A DNA stretch of 33,482 nucleotides from Streptomyces chryseus (lineage in GTDB: Bacteria > Actinomycetota > Actinomycetes > Streptomycetales > Streptomycetaceae). A model generated the notes under the pieces. It made no database searches and had not been told where the DNA came from. It saw nothing but the letters and a program-made list of their open reading frames with translations. The DNA is taken from NCBI RefSeq assembly GCF_014650755.1, contig NZ_BMVO01000038.1, positions 1 through 33,482 of the forward strand, read 5' to 3'. Both the position numbers and the translations under genes were made by a program. Below are positions 7,824 through 16,141 of the stretch, piece by piece. Positions within the stretch are counted from its first letter, which is position 1. The number at the start of each line of letters is the position of its first letter.

Positions 7824-7904
7824 CGCCCCGGCACCGAACCTGGGGACGCTGTCCTAGCGGCCGGCGCCCCAGGACTGCCTCGATTCCCCACCTGCCCCGG
7901 CCTC

Positions 7905-8440
7905 GACGGCCCGCGGTGTGCGTACCACTTCGCTGAGGCAAGCTGGCGGCACGGCTCGCGAGGGAAGTTACGGTCCCGCTTCGCCGCCGTGCGTGTCCGT
8001 CCTGCGGGCAAAGCCGTCGAGCGTCCGATCAAGGCCGCCGCCTCGGCCGAGCAGGGCTGGTGGGACGGGGTCCTGCCCGACTGCTGGCTGCTGGTCGAGT
8101 GGCCAGAAGAGGCCCCGGCCCCCACCGATTACTGGCTGTCCAACCTGCCGGCTGACACCCCGATCACCGATCTGGTCCGGCTGGCCAAGGTCCGCTGGCG
8201 CATCGAGCACGACTATCGCGAACTCAAGCACGGCCTGGGCCTGGACCACTTCGAAGGCCGTTCCTGGCCCGGCTGGCACCACCACATCACCCTCGTGACC
8301 GCCGCCCACGCGTTCCTCACCGAGCAGCGTCTGGCCCCAAAAGCGCCCGAGCCGGACACACTCTCTACCAGATCCTCGATGCTCTCCAGGACACCTTGAG
8401 GTGCTGGACCGGCGTCTGCAACACCTGCCAACAGCCCCTG
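7905..8440 (+). pseudogene. C-terminal half of an IS701-like DDE transposase
   Basis: The frame opens without a start at DGPRCAYHFAEASWRHGSRG and runs through LLVEWPEE, YWLSNLPADTPITDLVRLAK and RWRIEHDYRELKHGLGLDHF to HHHITLVTAAHAFLTEQRL. YRELKHGLGLDHFEG carries the third catalytic acidic residue of this DDE_5-type family. Near 8360 an extra CT (ACACTCTCTACC) shifts the frame. The expected tail LYQILDALQDTLRCWTGVCN is then read in another frame to about 8440. The first two thirds, including the first catalytic residues, are missing upstream of 7905. The element is dead. It lies directly against the right end of the IS4 remnant. Confidence 0.75.
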
Positions 8441-8507
8441 CCCAGCAGGCCATGGACAGCATCAAGATCGAGAAGAACCTAACGGAGTCCTACTAGGGCC
8501 AATACCG

Positions 8508-9665
8508 CTAATTTAAGTGAGTTTGCGGGGGTCTTCTGGATGGCTTGGTGAGTAGCACCAGTGTGATGGTGGGAGCCGGTGGTGGGGGTGGGTTGCGGTG
8601 GTGGGGATGTTTGAGGTGCCAGTTGCTCATCTTGCGTTTGACGACGCGGGGGTTGGAACGTCGCCTGAGGGGCGGGAGGAGTCGTTCCAGCAGCTCACGG
8701 GTGGTGTGGGTCAGGGCGCGGCTGAGTCGTGAGGGGGGAAAGTGCCGCCTGCTCGGTGACATGGCGGCGGGCGATGCGAAGGGTGCGGGTGAAGGAGAGC
8801 CGGTCGGGGTCGAGGCCGGCTTGGTGAGCGGTGTGGTGCATGACGTCCCGCAATGCGTGATGCACCAGGAGGAAGCCGTAGATTTCCTGCTCGACACCGT
8901 CTGGGTATTGCGAGCGCAGAACCAGCTGACGGCCACCTTGGTGGGTTTTGATCTCGTCCAGGGTGTTCTCGATCTCCCACCGCTGGTGGTAAAGGCCCGC
9001 AAGGTCGCCGGCGGGCGCCTGGTCGGGGTCGCGGATGGTCGTGATCAGCCGGTAGACCGTATCGTCGCCGCTTCGACCGAGGGTGTACTCGATGACGCGA
9101 ACCCGGGCCGGATCACGGCGGTCACGGTCCCCGGTGGCCACGATCTCCGACAGGTAGGAGCCGTCCTCGAAGGCTTCGAGGAACGGGAGCACGATGTTCT
9201 TGCGCACGCGCCACAACAGGTCCGCACCCGTGCCCGAGGCGGCCTTCCACAACTCGAAGCCGGTGATGCCGCGGTCGGCCATCAGCAGCATGCCTGGTTC
9301 GAGCCCGCCCAGCAGGTCGGGAATGAGGTGCTGTTCGTGGACCGACAGCGGACCGGTCGCCGCGGCGAACACCGCATGTGTCCCGCACTCCACCAATGCT
9401 GCCACCCTCGCTTGCGGATACGCACTGCGCTGCTGTCCCCGCCCCGAGCCGGGACGGCCGAAGAACATGCTGTTCGCCTCGGTGTCCGGGACGTCGAAGA
9501 CGGTGCCGTCCACCGCGACCAGCCGCCACCTGCGATACCAAGCGCCAGCTGTTTCCGGCGTCGCGACCGGCCTGCACACCTGGTCGAACAGCACCTTCAG
9601 CGGCTGTGGCCCCAACCGCCTCCGGGCCCTGCCGATCGCCGCACTTTCGGGCCGGGCCACCAGGG
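8508..9665 (-). pseudogene. IS4-family transposase, 5'-truncated and frameshifted
   Basis: The frame contains the DDE core: first Asp in VAVDGTVFDVPDTEAN, second in LLMADRGITGFELW, and the Y-x-x-R-W-x-I-E signature in LYHQRWEIENTLDEIKTHQG. Two faults are visible. The N-terminal 90 or so residues are missing: sequence upstream of RARRRLGPQPLKVLFDQV runs into a group II intron fragment. At a run of six G (8733-8738) one extra base shifts the frame, and the family tail (RELLERLLPPLRRRSNPRVV, KRKMSNWHLK) continues in another frame to the stop at 8508. A likely element end (GGGCCAATACCGCTAATTTA) begins at 8496. The homopolymer shift could be a sequencing error, but the 5' truncation is real. Confidence 0.8.
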
Positions 9666-9689
9666 CCCGTATCCGGCGAGTTATGCGAG

Positions 9690-10227
9690 AGCGGGTGAAG
9701 GTCCCGATCTCCCGGTTTCCTCTGGCCTTTCGGCCCGTCGGCCTTCGCTTCTTGGATCTTCCTTCTCCCGCCAGGGACTTCAGCCTCCCTTGCGGTCGGC
9801 CTACCAAGCCGAGGCTTGGACCCCGTCGGGGTTACCACGTTCCGCACCATTAAGACGCGACTGGGGTGGGCGCCCCCTCTACCCCGGGACCAGCGGTGTC
9901 CTCCCTCCGGGCTCAGTTACCCGAAGGTCGCTTGGCGCCTCACAGCACCGGGTCCTGTGACCGCCGCCAACACGCCATCGACGCGGTCTTAAAGTCACGA
10001 GGCATCATCGAGGGTTCACTTACGTTCGCCCGTCCAGCCTTCCCCTCACCTGTTGCACCCCGATGGCAGGGACGCTCTTGGGCTTGAACGCTCCGCTTCA
10101 CACCCCGCCGTTACCAGCGACGCATGGGAGCGCGGGGACGGGCCCTGGACACTGGCCCGAAGTCCAGCCTCTTCAACTTCCCTTCATACGACTGTCCTTA
10201 CTTACCTGGTGCGACCTCGTGTCGCAC
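9690..10227 (-). mobile_element. 5' part of a group II intron (no reverse transcriptase)
   Basis: Read on the minus strand, the segment begins GTGCGACACGAGGTCGCACC, the canonical group II intron 5' end (GUGCG) with its first helix. It continues through domain-I-like motifs such as GGTCCAAGCCTC, GGCCGACCGCAAGG, CCTGGCGGGAG, AAGAAGCGAAGGCC and GGAAACCGGG. The intron-encoded reverse transcriptase/maturase and domains V and VI (catalytic AGC triad, branch-point A) are absent. After about 540 bases it runs into the truncated IS4 transposase. It cannot splice on its own. The 5' boundary is well defined. The 3' junction, at about 9665-9700, is not. The 5' exon upstream of the intron is not identified. 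Confidence 0.7.
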
Positions 10228-10310
10228 ACTGAGCACTTCAGTTGGTTCTGACCGCGCTTCCGTGATGGCTACGCCTTTGGATGAGGACAAGTCTGCGGTT
10301 GGATGGCCGG

Positions 10311-10589
10311 ATGGAACGTATAGAGGTTGAGCTGTTCGCGGACCCGGGTAACGACGCGGTTGTCCGTCTGCCCCCGCGTAATTTTCCGGGCGTGCTGATC
10401 CAGGGAGATTCCCTTTCGATCATCCGCGGCGACGTCGCCGAAATCGTAGAAGCCTGCGACCAGGGCGACGTCGGTGAAGCCCGGGAGGTGGCGGCCCTCC
10501 TCCTCTCCAACCTCGACGAGCTGCTGGATCGCTACACGGCGGCTCTGAAGGCACACGACATCCCCATCCCCTTCTACCAGGCCCCCTGA
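10311..10589 (+). CDS. DUF6959-like small protein
   Basis: This 92-residue acidic protein starts MERIEVELFADPGNDAVVRL. It continues with P-P-R-x-F-P-G-V-L-I-Q-G-D-S-L-S-I, a beta-strand region, and then a helical half (VAEIVEACDQGDVGEAREVA, LLSNLDELLDRYTAALKAHD). The pattern recalls a short Streptomyces family annotated DUF6959. I am fairly but not fully sure of that name. No catalytic residues are evident. The ATG at 10311 has GGATGG-type sequence 8-10 bases upstream. An earlier ATG at 10281 would add ten residues (MRTSLRLDGR). It lies between the group II intron fragment and a dead ISL3 transposase. Confidence 0.7.
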   Translation: MERIEVELFADPGNDAVVRLPPRNFPGVLIQGDSLSIIRGDVAEIVEACDQGDVGEAREVAALLLSNLDELLDRYTAALKAHDIPIPFYQAP

Positions 10590-10675
10590 TCGCCCAATTG
10601 CAACATCGCACCTGGCGGGATGCGCTGAAGGCTGGAGAGATTGCAGGATCGTTCCGCCAGGGGATCACGCCGTCA

Positions 10676-12150
10676 TGAACCTGGAGACATTCGAAGACGC
10701 CCTCTTCCCGGGGCTGAACCTCGTCGTGCGGCAAGCCTGGTCGCGGATGACGGCTTGGTGATCGACGCGACTGGCTGCGGGCCGCCAGGAGCATGTCCCC
10801 AGTGTCAGCATCCCGCCGCACGCGTTCACAGCCGGTACTGGCGTCACATAGCCGGGCTGCCGGTCGGCGGCCGTCGGTTGATCGTCCGTCTCCACGTCCG
10901 TCGGTTCTTCTGCGATCAGCCCCGATGCCAGCGTCGGACTTTCGTGGAACAGGTAGAGGACCTGACCGAGCCGCGACGCCGTTCTTCGACGGCGGCGCGG
11001 TCGGCGATGCGGATGGTCGCCGTGGAGCTCGGCGGCCGCCCGGGCGCACGCCTCTGCACAAAGTTGCGGCTCCACGGCCGGCGGACATCCATCCTGGGAG
11101 AGTTGACCGCTCCGCCTGTTCCTGCACGGGCCCCACGGATCCTCGGCATCGACGAGTTCGCCTTCCGCAGGGGTCGGACCTATGGCACCGTCCTCGTCGA
11201 CATCGAGTCCTCCAAGCCGGTGGACGTATTGCCCGATCGCGAGACTGGCACGGTCGCCGCATGGCTCCAGGAGCACCCCGGCGCCGAGATCATCTGCCGA
11301 GACCGCCTGATGGCATTCACCAAGGCCATCAGGCAGGCCGCCCCGGGATGCACTGGAGGTGGCAGATCGCTGGCACCTGCTCCAGAACCTCTCGACGGCG
11401 GTGGAGAAGACCTGCCGCCTGCACCGCGAGTGCCTACGCCAGCCAGCCGGATCAGAGACCATCTCGGCGTCGGCCACACAAGAGACCCCGCTTCTGGACC
11501 GGATCCGACGACGCCACGCGGAGGTCAACGAGCTCGCCGCCACCGGCCTGTCGCTTAACGCCATCGGCCGCCGTCTGCAGTTGGACCGCAAGACGGTCCG
11601 GCGCTATCGGAACAAGGACCTTGCCGGGCTTCTCGCCTCAGCGCAGGACCGCGGACACGGTGTCCTCGACCCGTTCATGGAGCACGTGCAGCACCGTTTC
11701 CAGGCGGGCTACACCAGTTCGATGCAGCTCTATCGCGAGGTGTTCGCCCTCGGCTACACCGGCGAATATCACGTCGTCAACCGGTACGTCGCGGCCATGC
11801 GGAAGGGCATCGCGATTCCTGTCCGGGCAGTGACGCCCCGCCCTCGCGACATCACCTCATGGATCATGCGGCCCGAGGAGACGCTCAGCCCCTCGGACGT
11901 CGCCCAGCTGGAAACCGTCCGAAGTGCCTGCGCTGAGATCGCCTCGGCCTGTGACCTCGCGCGGGAGTTCACGGGCATGCTCCGCCATCGCCGCGGCCAC
12001 CTACTCCGGGACTGGATTCAGAAGGCCGAGCTGGGCGGCCCAGACACCATCGGCATCTTCGCTGACTCCATCCGCCAAGACCTCCACACCGTGACCGCCG
12101 GTCTCACCCTGTCCTACAGCTCGGGCATCGTCGAAGGACACGTCGATTGT
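10676..12150 (+). pseudogene. ISL3-family transposase, several frameshifts, 3'-truncated
   Basis: The start is ATG at 10676 (MNLETFEDALFPGLN). After a frameshift at about 10720-10745 the zinc-finger region follows (GACPQCQHPAARVHSRYWRH, RRFFCDQPRCQRRTF). Next come the first catalytic Asp (RILGIDEFAFRRGRTYGTVL), CRDR, and a second shift at about 11346, where one extra G separates AFTKAIRQAAP from DALEVADRWHLLQNL. The remainder (HTH-like AATGLSLNAIGRRLQLDRKT, then LSYSSGIVEGHV with the catalytic Glu) is in one frame. At about 12145 the conserved tail expected after VEGHV is replaced by unrelated sequence starting in a hairpin. At least two frameshifts and loss of the C-terminus make it inactive. 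Confidence 0.85.
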
Positions 12151-12153
12151 TGT

Positions 12154-12182
12154 CACCGACTGGGCGGCATGCCCAGTCGGTG
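12154..12182 (+). terminator. Perfect 12-bp hairpin at the ISL3 break point
   Basis: CACCGACTGGGC pairs perfectly with GCCCAGTCGGTG around a GGCAT loop. It lies where the ISL3 coding sequence breaks off and about 80 bases before the TmrB-like gene. It could be a terminator protecting that gene, or the hairpin end of another element. Confidence 0.5.
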
Positions 12183-12218
12183 CGACTTTGCGAGACAGGC
12201 GACACCTGATCTCGGCGG

Positions 12219-12252
12219 TTGAGACCATCTGCATCCCGCACGGCGCTAGCGT
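12219..12252 (+). promoter_or_regulatory. Possible leaderless promoter of the TmrB-like gene
   Basis: TAGCGT at 12247-12252 fits a TANNNT -10 box and ends exactly seven bases before the ATG at 12260. There is no ribosome site. This is the arrangement of leaderless Streptomyces mRNAs. A -35 is less clear (TTGAGA at 12219, spacing too long). Confidence 0.35.
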
Positions 12253-12259
12253 TGGGTCC

Positions 12260-12781
12260 ATGATCGTATGGCTCAACGGCACCCACGGCGCAGGCAAGAC
12301 GACGACCAGTGCACTCGTGCAGCAGCTGATCCCGGACTCACGGGTGTTCGATGCCGAAAAGGTTGGCGAGACACTCATGGACATCAGGCCGGGGCTGCCC
12401 TGGACGGGCAACTTTCAGGACTGGCCGCCGTGGCGGCCGCTCGTGGTCGAGACCGCCCGCCGCGTACTCGACTACACCGGCGGCACTCTGGTGATGCCCA
12501 TGACTGTCCTGGTCGAGCAGTACTGGCGCGAGATCAGCTCGGGCCTTGCCCAGCATGCGATTCCGATACGGCACTTCGTTCTCCACGCTGACCAGGACAC
12601 CCTCCGCGAACGCATCGAGGGGGACACGGTTCTTGGTCCCTCCCCGTTCCGTCTCACCTACCTCAAGCCCTACGCCGAGGCGGCCCGCACGTGGCTGCAC
12701 GGTGAGGCCGAGGTCGTCGACACCACGAACCTCACGCCCGCCCAGGCCGCCCTGCAGATCGCGGAAGCCGTCAAGAGCTGA
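12260..12781 (+). CDS. TmrB-like P-loop ATPase/kinase
   Basis: This 173-residue protein opens MIVWLNGTHGAGKTTTSALV, a Walker A loop (GTHGAGKTTT) directly at the N-terminus as in small nucleotide kinases. The order DAEKVGETL, then FQDWPPWRPLVVETARRVLD, TLVMPMTVLVEQYWREI, HFVLHADQDTLRERI and VVDTTNLTPAQAALQIAEAV follows the architecture of Bacillus TmrB, a tunicamycin-resistance ATP-binding protein, and related AAA-type proteins. It presumably binds ATP in the cytosol. Resistance or kinase function and the substrate are inference. The ATG is set by the conserved N-terminus. No ribosome site is seen, and the gene may be leaderless. It sits just after a broken ISL3 element. Confidence 0.82.
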   Translation: MIVWLNGTHGAGKTTTSALVQQLIPDSRVFDAEKVGETLMDIRPGLPWTGNFQDWPPWRPLVVETARRVLDYTGGTLVMPMTVLVEQYWREISSGLAQHAIPIRHFVLHADQDTLRERIEGDTVLGPSPFRLTYLKPYAEAARTWLHGEAEVVDTTNLTPAQAALQIAEAVKS

Positions 12782-13102
12782 GGGACGCCCGTCGATCTTC
12801 GCCACTGGTGACACAAGGCCTGCTGAATGAGCATGTGTGACAAGCCGCGTGCCTCACTGGTGACAACCAGACTGCTTCGATCGCTCCCCACCGCCAGCTC
12901 ATCCGGCTCCGCCGGTGACACCTACCGTGCTTCGGCTCAATTCCCTGCCTCGGGGTACGCGAGGCGCAGCTGTGTGGGTGGGTTGAACGGGGTTTGGGGC
13001 GGCCACCGTGGCGAGTGCGACCTCGTGACCGACGACCGCTGTCAGGACGCCGAGGCTCGCACAGCCCGGAACGGCCTTGGAAGCCGCTGCGGCATCAGCC
13101 CT
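12782..13102. other. No gene seen; CACTGGTGACA occurs twice
   Basis: No credible frame on either strand. CACTGGTGACA occurs at about 12803 and 12857, and a related CCGGTGACA near 12915. These may be scars of an element end or binding sites. The interval lies between two convergent genes, so it probably also contains terminators, but no strong hairpin was seen. Confidence 0.35.
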
Positions 13103-14005
13103 TCATCGAGGGCCGTAGAGTGCAGCTTCCTCCATCGGTGCCGGAGGCAGCGGTGTGTCAGTGGCCTTCGACAGCGCCCCGAAGCGCGCCAGGTAGTGCC
13201 ACACCTTCTTGACCGCCTGGGGGTCATAGCGGCCGGTTCGTGCGGCATGTCCGATGATCCGAGGATCGAGCACGCCGTCGACCGCGATGTGCGTGCCCAA
13301 GTCGACGTATTCCTGGCCGCGGTAGCGGGGGTGGCGTCGGAGTTCTTCAACCTCGAGTCGGAAGCCGGGGTGCCACTGCACTGGGCAGCCAAGACGCTGA
13401 GCCGCGGCCTCGACCGTCGTGCCCCGGTAGCAGGGGTCCAGGACCAGCGCCTCCACATGGTGGTGCAGCCGGACCGGGCCGTGCACCTGCGCCTCGACGT
13501 AGTCGTCAAGATCGTCCTGAGAATCGTCGAGGGCAAGCTGGAGGAGCCCCATGCGGGACGCGACACCGAAATGCGAAGGTTCGAAGAAGCTGTCCGGGTA
13601 GCAGAACGTGGTCCGCGCCAGCGTGTCGGCAGCCAGCCGGAAGTGGGCTGAGCCGAACCGCGGCGCCCCGCCGGCCGGCTTGCGACGGAAGTTCAACGCC
13701 CCGTAGACCGGTCGCTCATGAGCGGTCGCTTCGTCGTACGCCCCGTCGAAGATCCGGCTCTCCCAGTACCACCGGTCACCGCCCGGATGCGCGGTCAGTC
13801 CGCCGTTGCTAGTCCCCGTGACGAACTGCGAGCGGTAGACGCCGTCCTCCGCCATGGCGTCCAGGATCGGCTTGCTGTGCAGCAGACGGTCCGGGTGGAA
13901 GTTGAGGGTCACCCGCAGCACCGGGTCCAAAGGAGGGCCCGATGCCAGTTCCGCGACATGACCAAGGGCCCGTTCCTGACATGTCCGGGCGGCTGGGAAG
14001 CTCAT
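13103..14005 (-). CDS. DUF3626 domain protein
   Basis: About 300 residues match the DUF3626 family along their length: RVTLNFHPDRLLHSKPILDA near the start, DGVYRSQFVTGTSNGGLTAH, PGGDRWYWESRIFDGAYDEA, RPVYGALNFRRKPAGGAPRF and GSAHFRLAADTLARTTFCYPDS. Later come YVEAQVHGPVRLHHHVEALV and EVEELRRHPRYRGQEYVDLG. Many conserved His, Asp and Gly suggest an enzyme. The family has no established reaction, and some members are discussed as nucleotide- or toxin-related. The ATG at 14005 (MSFPAARTCQERALGHVAEL) has GGGGAA about 10 bases upstream. A GTG at 14041 is the alternative. The gene appears intact. Confidence 0.82.
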   Translation of the reverse strand: MSFPAARTCQERALGHVAELASGPPLDPVLRVTLNFHPDRLLHSKPILDAMAEDGVYRSQFVTGTSNGGLTAHPGGDRWYWESRIFDGAYDEATAHERPVYGALNFRRKPAGGAPRFGSAHFRLAADTLARTTFCYPDSFFEPSHFGVASRMGLLQLALDDSQDDLDDYVEAQVHGPVRLHHHVEALVLDPCYRGTTVEAAAQRLGCPVQWHPGFRLEVEELRRHPRYRGQEYVDLGTHIAVDGVLDPRIIGHAARTGRYDPQAVKKVWHYLARFGALSKATDTPLPPAPMEEAALYGPR

Positions 14006-14050
14006 CGGCACAGTGTTCCCCGAGCTGATCAATCGGTGCACGTGGATTGC

Positions 14051-14104
14051 TCACACGACGAAGGCCAGTCGCTCACGCGAGGCCCGTTCTTGCTGCGCGG
14101 CCCC
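14051..14104 (-). pseudogene. 3' tail related to the hypothetical gene at 15537-15887
   Basis: The minus strand reads GAAQQERASRERLAFVV then a stop. This is nearly the same as the end of the gene at 15537 (RAVEQERAARERLALVV, stop). The similarity starts abruptly and only this tail remains. It implies a duplicated and mostly deleted copy of that gene, immediately upstream of the DUF3626 gene. Confidence 0.5.
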
Positions 14105-14125
14105 AGGGCCTTCGTCGTCAGGGCC

Positions 14126-14275
14126 CTACAGCTTCGCGGGGACGATACTGACGCTTGTGACGCCTTCTTCGGCTTCCTTGTATCGCTTGTAGTCCTCAGC
14201 CGCCTGGGGGCTGTAGGTGACGGCGGACTCCCGGGACTCGCCATCTTGCTCCCACGTGATCCGCACTGTCTCCAC
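14126..14275 (-). CDS. Small hypothetical protein
   Basis: A 49-residue protein starts at GTG with an excellent ribosome site (GGAGGAG, eight bases upstream). It reads VETVRITWEQDGESRESAVT, then YSPQAAEDYKRYKEAEEGVT and SVSIVPAKL. The alternation suggests a beta-strand, a short helix and a final strand. The longer frame from 14323 adds Pro-rich sequence without a ribosome site. I do not recognise it. It might be a leader or accessory protein for the DUF3626 gene downstream on the same strand, about 120 bases away. Confidence 0.65.
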   Translation of the reverse strand: METVRITWEQDGESRESAVTYSPQAAEDYKRYKEAEEGVTSVSIVPAKL

Positions 14276-14740
14276 GCCTTGCTCCTCCGTCGCTGGCTCT
14301 GGTGATGTGCCCGGCGGCGGCATCGGCTTCGAGGTGATGAGGCGCGCCGCCGGGCTCGAACAGGGTCGCGTGAGGCACTGACAGGCCGAGGTGGGGTCAG
14401 CGTCCTGGGCATCTGTCTACGGGAGCATGGCCTCTACGGCTCGGGCCGTGCTCAGGTCGGTCGATTCGTTTGCTGGGCGAAGAGCGCTGACGGCGCCGGG
14501 ATCGGCGCGGCTCGGAGTGGCTGAAGGCGCCCGGCCGGCACGCCCATAGCTGACCTGGAGCCCGGGCTGGGCATCGAAGTCGGGTTTCGGGAGCGGGTGG
14601 GGTGCCGGATGTTGCTGGCAGCACCTGGCCAACCTCGCCGCACAGGGGGTCTGGGAAAGGCCCGGAGCGGTCATCGACGACCAGGAGCCCACAGGGTGCA
14701 CCCGAGCGGCGGGCAGCGCTTAAGGAGTCGGGGGTGGAAG
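14276..14740. other. No confident gene; possible gene remnants
   Basis: A minus frame ending at 14417 has a protein-like tail (SALRPANESTDLSTARAVEA), and a plus frame ending at 14722 has another (HLANLAAQGVWERPGAVIDD). Both lack starts and ribosome sites. The second could be a worn HA-helicase segment, since similar Q-H-x-A-N-L sequence occurs in the relic at 20.6-21.8 kb, but this is weak. Confidence 0.3.
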
Positions 14741-14835
14741 GGGCGTGACATCTGTCGCGGCCGGTCGTTGAACCCGGCAGGTCAAGCGAGATGCACAGAG
14801 AGGCCCCGGGCCCCGCGGCCCGGGGCTTCGTGCTG
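14741..14835 (+). repeat. 3'-flank repeat shared with the HA-helicase relic at 21803
   Basis: Starting GGGCGTGACA and running through GGTCGTTGAAC, then AGAGAGGCCCCGGG and its hairpin, this segment matches 21803-21898 with scattered differences. At 21803 the same GGGCGTGA is the last codon and stop of the helicase-associated gene (DWA, stop). This copy is therefore the stop-codon region and terminator left from a deleted relative. Confidence 0.65.
14803..14826 (+). terminator. Hairpin terminator in the 3'-flank repeat
   Basis: A 10-bp perfect stem (GCCCCGGGCC) with a 4-base loop, equivalent to the hairpin at 21861-21890. Confidence 0.6.
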
Positions 14836-14876
14836 ACAGCCTCGCGGCCCGTCCCGGCCCCCGCCCAGGGGCAGAT

Positions 14877-15311
14877 TCAGGTGCCGGACTCGGCGACGGC
14901 CGCCCGGAACTCCTGCGTCATCAGCGTCACCGAGCCGCGCTGAACAGGCGCCGGGCCCGGTTCGCCCCAGACCTTGTGCAGCGCCGCGCGCACCTTGTCG
15001 TTCATTGCCTCATCGACCACAGCCCGGTACTCGGCAGGGACCTCACGCTTGTCCTGGACGCCGACCATGGTGCCGTGGCGGGTGCCGATCCACCCGAAGG
15101 TGACGACCTTCCAGCCGAGCTGCTTGGCCGCCTTGCGCATCGCGGCCCGGATCAACTCCACCCCACCCAGCCCGACGGCCTCCTCATCCTCCAGATTCAC
15201 CTGGTAGTAGCCGCCGTACCCGCCGGCGCCCTCATGGCAGGTCCGGCGCAGCAGAGGCACAAGGGCCTCGGCCATGGCGGTGCAGGACGGGTCCTTCGCG
15301 TAGGACGGCAC
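14877..15311 (-). CDS. Hypothetical protein, 144 residues
   Basis: The start is a GTG at 15311 with AAGGAGAG eight bases upstream. The protein reads VPSYAKDPSCTAMAEALVPL, then TCHEGAGGYGGYYQVNLEDE and ELIRAAMRKAAKQLGWKVVT, followed by FGWIGTRHGTMVGVQDKREV and EYRAVVDEAMNDKVRAAL. It looks like a compact alpha/beta protein. I do not recognise the family. It is probably the last gene of a leftward cluster with the small genes at 15412-15528 and 15537-15887, separated by about 100 bases. No signal peptide or membrane segment is seen. Confidence 0.7.
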   Translation of the reverse strand: MPSYAKDPSCTAMAEALVPLLRRTCHEGAGGYGGYYQVNLEDEEAVGLGGVELIRAAMRKAAKQLGWKVVTFGWIGTRHGTMVGVQDKREVPAEYRAVVDEAMNDKVRAALHKVWGEPGPAPVQRGSVTLMTQEFRAAVAESGT

Positions 15312-15411
15312 CGGGTGCTCTCCTTCAGTGCGGTTCGGTCAGGTAGGGCAGGGCCATCCGGGACCAGTGGCCGGGCCCCGTCGATGCGGCGATCGGCTGA
15401 GATGGGTTCCG

Positions 15412-15528
15412 TCAGCTGTGCCGGCGGCGTTCCTGCTCCTCGAGGGCGTTCTCGCCGGTCTCGGAGACGTCGAGGCGCACCATGGTCCAGGTGGACAGGT
15501 GCCGCCACGGCGCAGGCGTCTGACTCAT
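15412..15528 (-). CDS. Small ORF, 38 residues
   Basis: ATG at 15528 lies eight bases after the stop of the upstream hypothetical gene. It reads MSQTPAPWRHLSTWTMVRLD, then VSETGENALEEQERRRHS. Third-position GC is high and the sequence is not low-complexity. No ribosome site is obvious, so translation would rely on coupling. It could be a real micro-protein or chance. Confidence 0.35.
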   Translation of the reverse strand: MSQTPAPWRHLSTWTMVRLDVSETGENALEEQERRRHS

Positions 15529-15536
15529 GCTGTCGC

Positions 15537-15887
15537 TTACACGACGAGGGCCAGGCGTTCACGCGCGGCACGTTCCTGCTCCACGGCCCGGTGCAGATGC
15601 CACAGGGTCACGACGGGAAGCAGGCCGCCGAGCCGGGCGGCTGCCCTCAGGTCCTCGACCACAGCGGTCAGCTCTGTTCGCACCGTGCGCCGGGGTTCAT
15701 CCGGATGAGCGAAACCGTCAGCGACCTCTTGCAGGAGGTCGGCCAGTTCCGTGATGCCGGGGTCTTCCGGCACCTTCTTGCCCCAATGGGCGGCCGCGTC
15801 ACTGAGCTGCGCGACGCGCCGACGCCGCCTGGCCTCAAGCGCCCGAGATGAGTCATTCCAATGAGTCACAGGGGCATCGTCTCTCAC
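15537..15887 (-). CDS. Hypothetical helical protein
   Basis: This 116-residue protein is largely helical and charged: LEARRRRRVAQLSDAAAHWG, GITELADLLQEVADGFAHPD, RTELTAVVEDLRAAARLGGL, HLHRAVEQERAARERLALVV. The GTG at 15887 (VRDDAPVTHWNDSSRALEA) has no clear ribosome site. A GTG at 15869 is an alternative. No family is recognised. A second copy of its last 17 residues survives at 14051-14104, so the gene was once duplicated nearby. It probably heads a leftward operon with the small ORF at 15412 and the gene at 14877. Confidence 0.6.
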   Translation of the reverse strand: MRDDAPVTHWNDSSRALEARRRRRVAQLSDAAAHWGKKVPEDPGITELADLLQEVADGFAHPDEPRRTVRTELTAVVEDLRAAARLGGLLPVVTLWHLHRAVEQERAARERLALVV

Positions 15888-16141
15888 GACCAGGGGCGAG
15901 GGAGCGGCAATCGGACAGGTCGCGTCCGGGCCCCTGATCAGCCTTCCCCTCCCGGTACGAGGCGCAGGTGGGCCGGTGGGCTGGGCGGGGCTTCCGGCTG
16001 CGGGGCGCTGCTGACTCTCGCTTCGCTGTGCTGGGCATTCTCACGAGGCGTCCGTCATCGTCTCGTCCACCTGCCCAAAAAGCGCCTCTCAGGACCCGTT
16101 TCCGCAGGCACCACGATGAGAAGCCGTTCAGGCACTGAAGT
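15888..16141. other. No gene seen
   Basis: No credible frame. A minus frame through 16055-16342 includes a hydrophobic stretch (LSLLLVLAAVAVADVLTL), but it is antisense to the HA tail at 16142-16297 and has no ribosome site, so it is not annotated. Confidence 0.4.

Noticed and set aside
12800..12920. Repeated CACTGGTGACA as iterons
   Set aside because: Only two exact copies with no regular spacing and no linked replication gene.
14196..14378. Minus-strand ORF opening VPHATLFEPGGAPHHLEADA
   Set aside because: It overlaps the better supported small gene at 14126-14275 in another frame and has no ribosome site.
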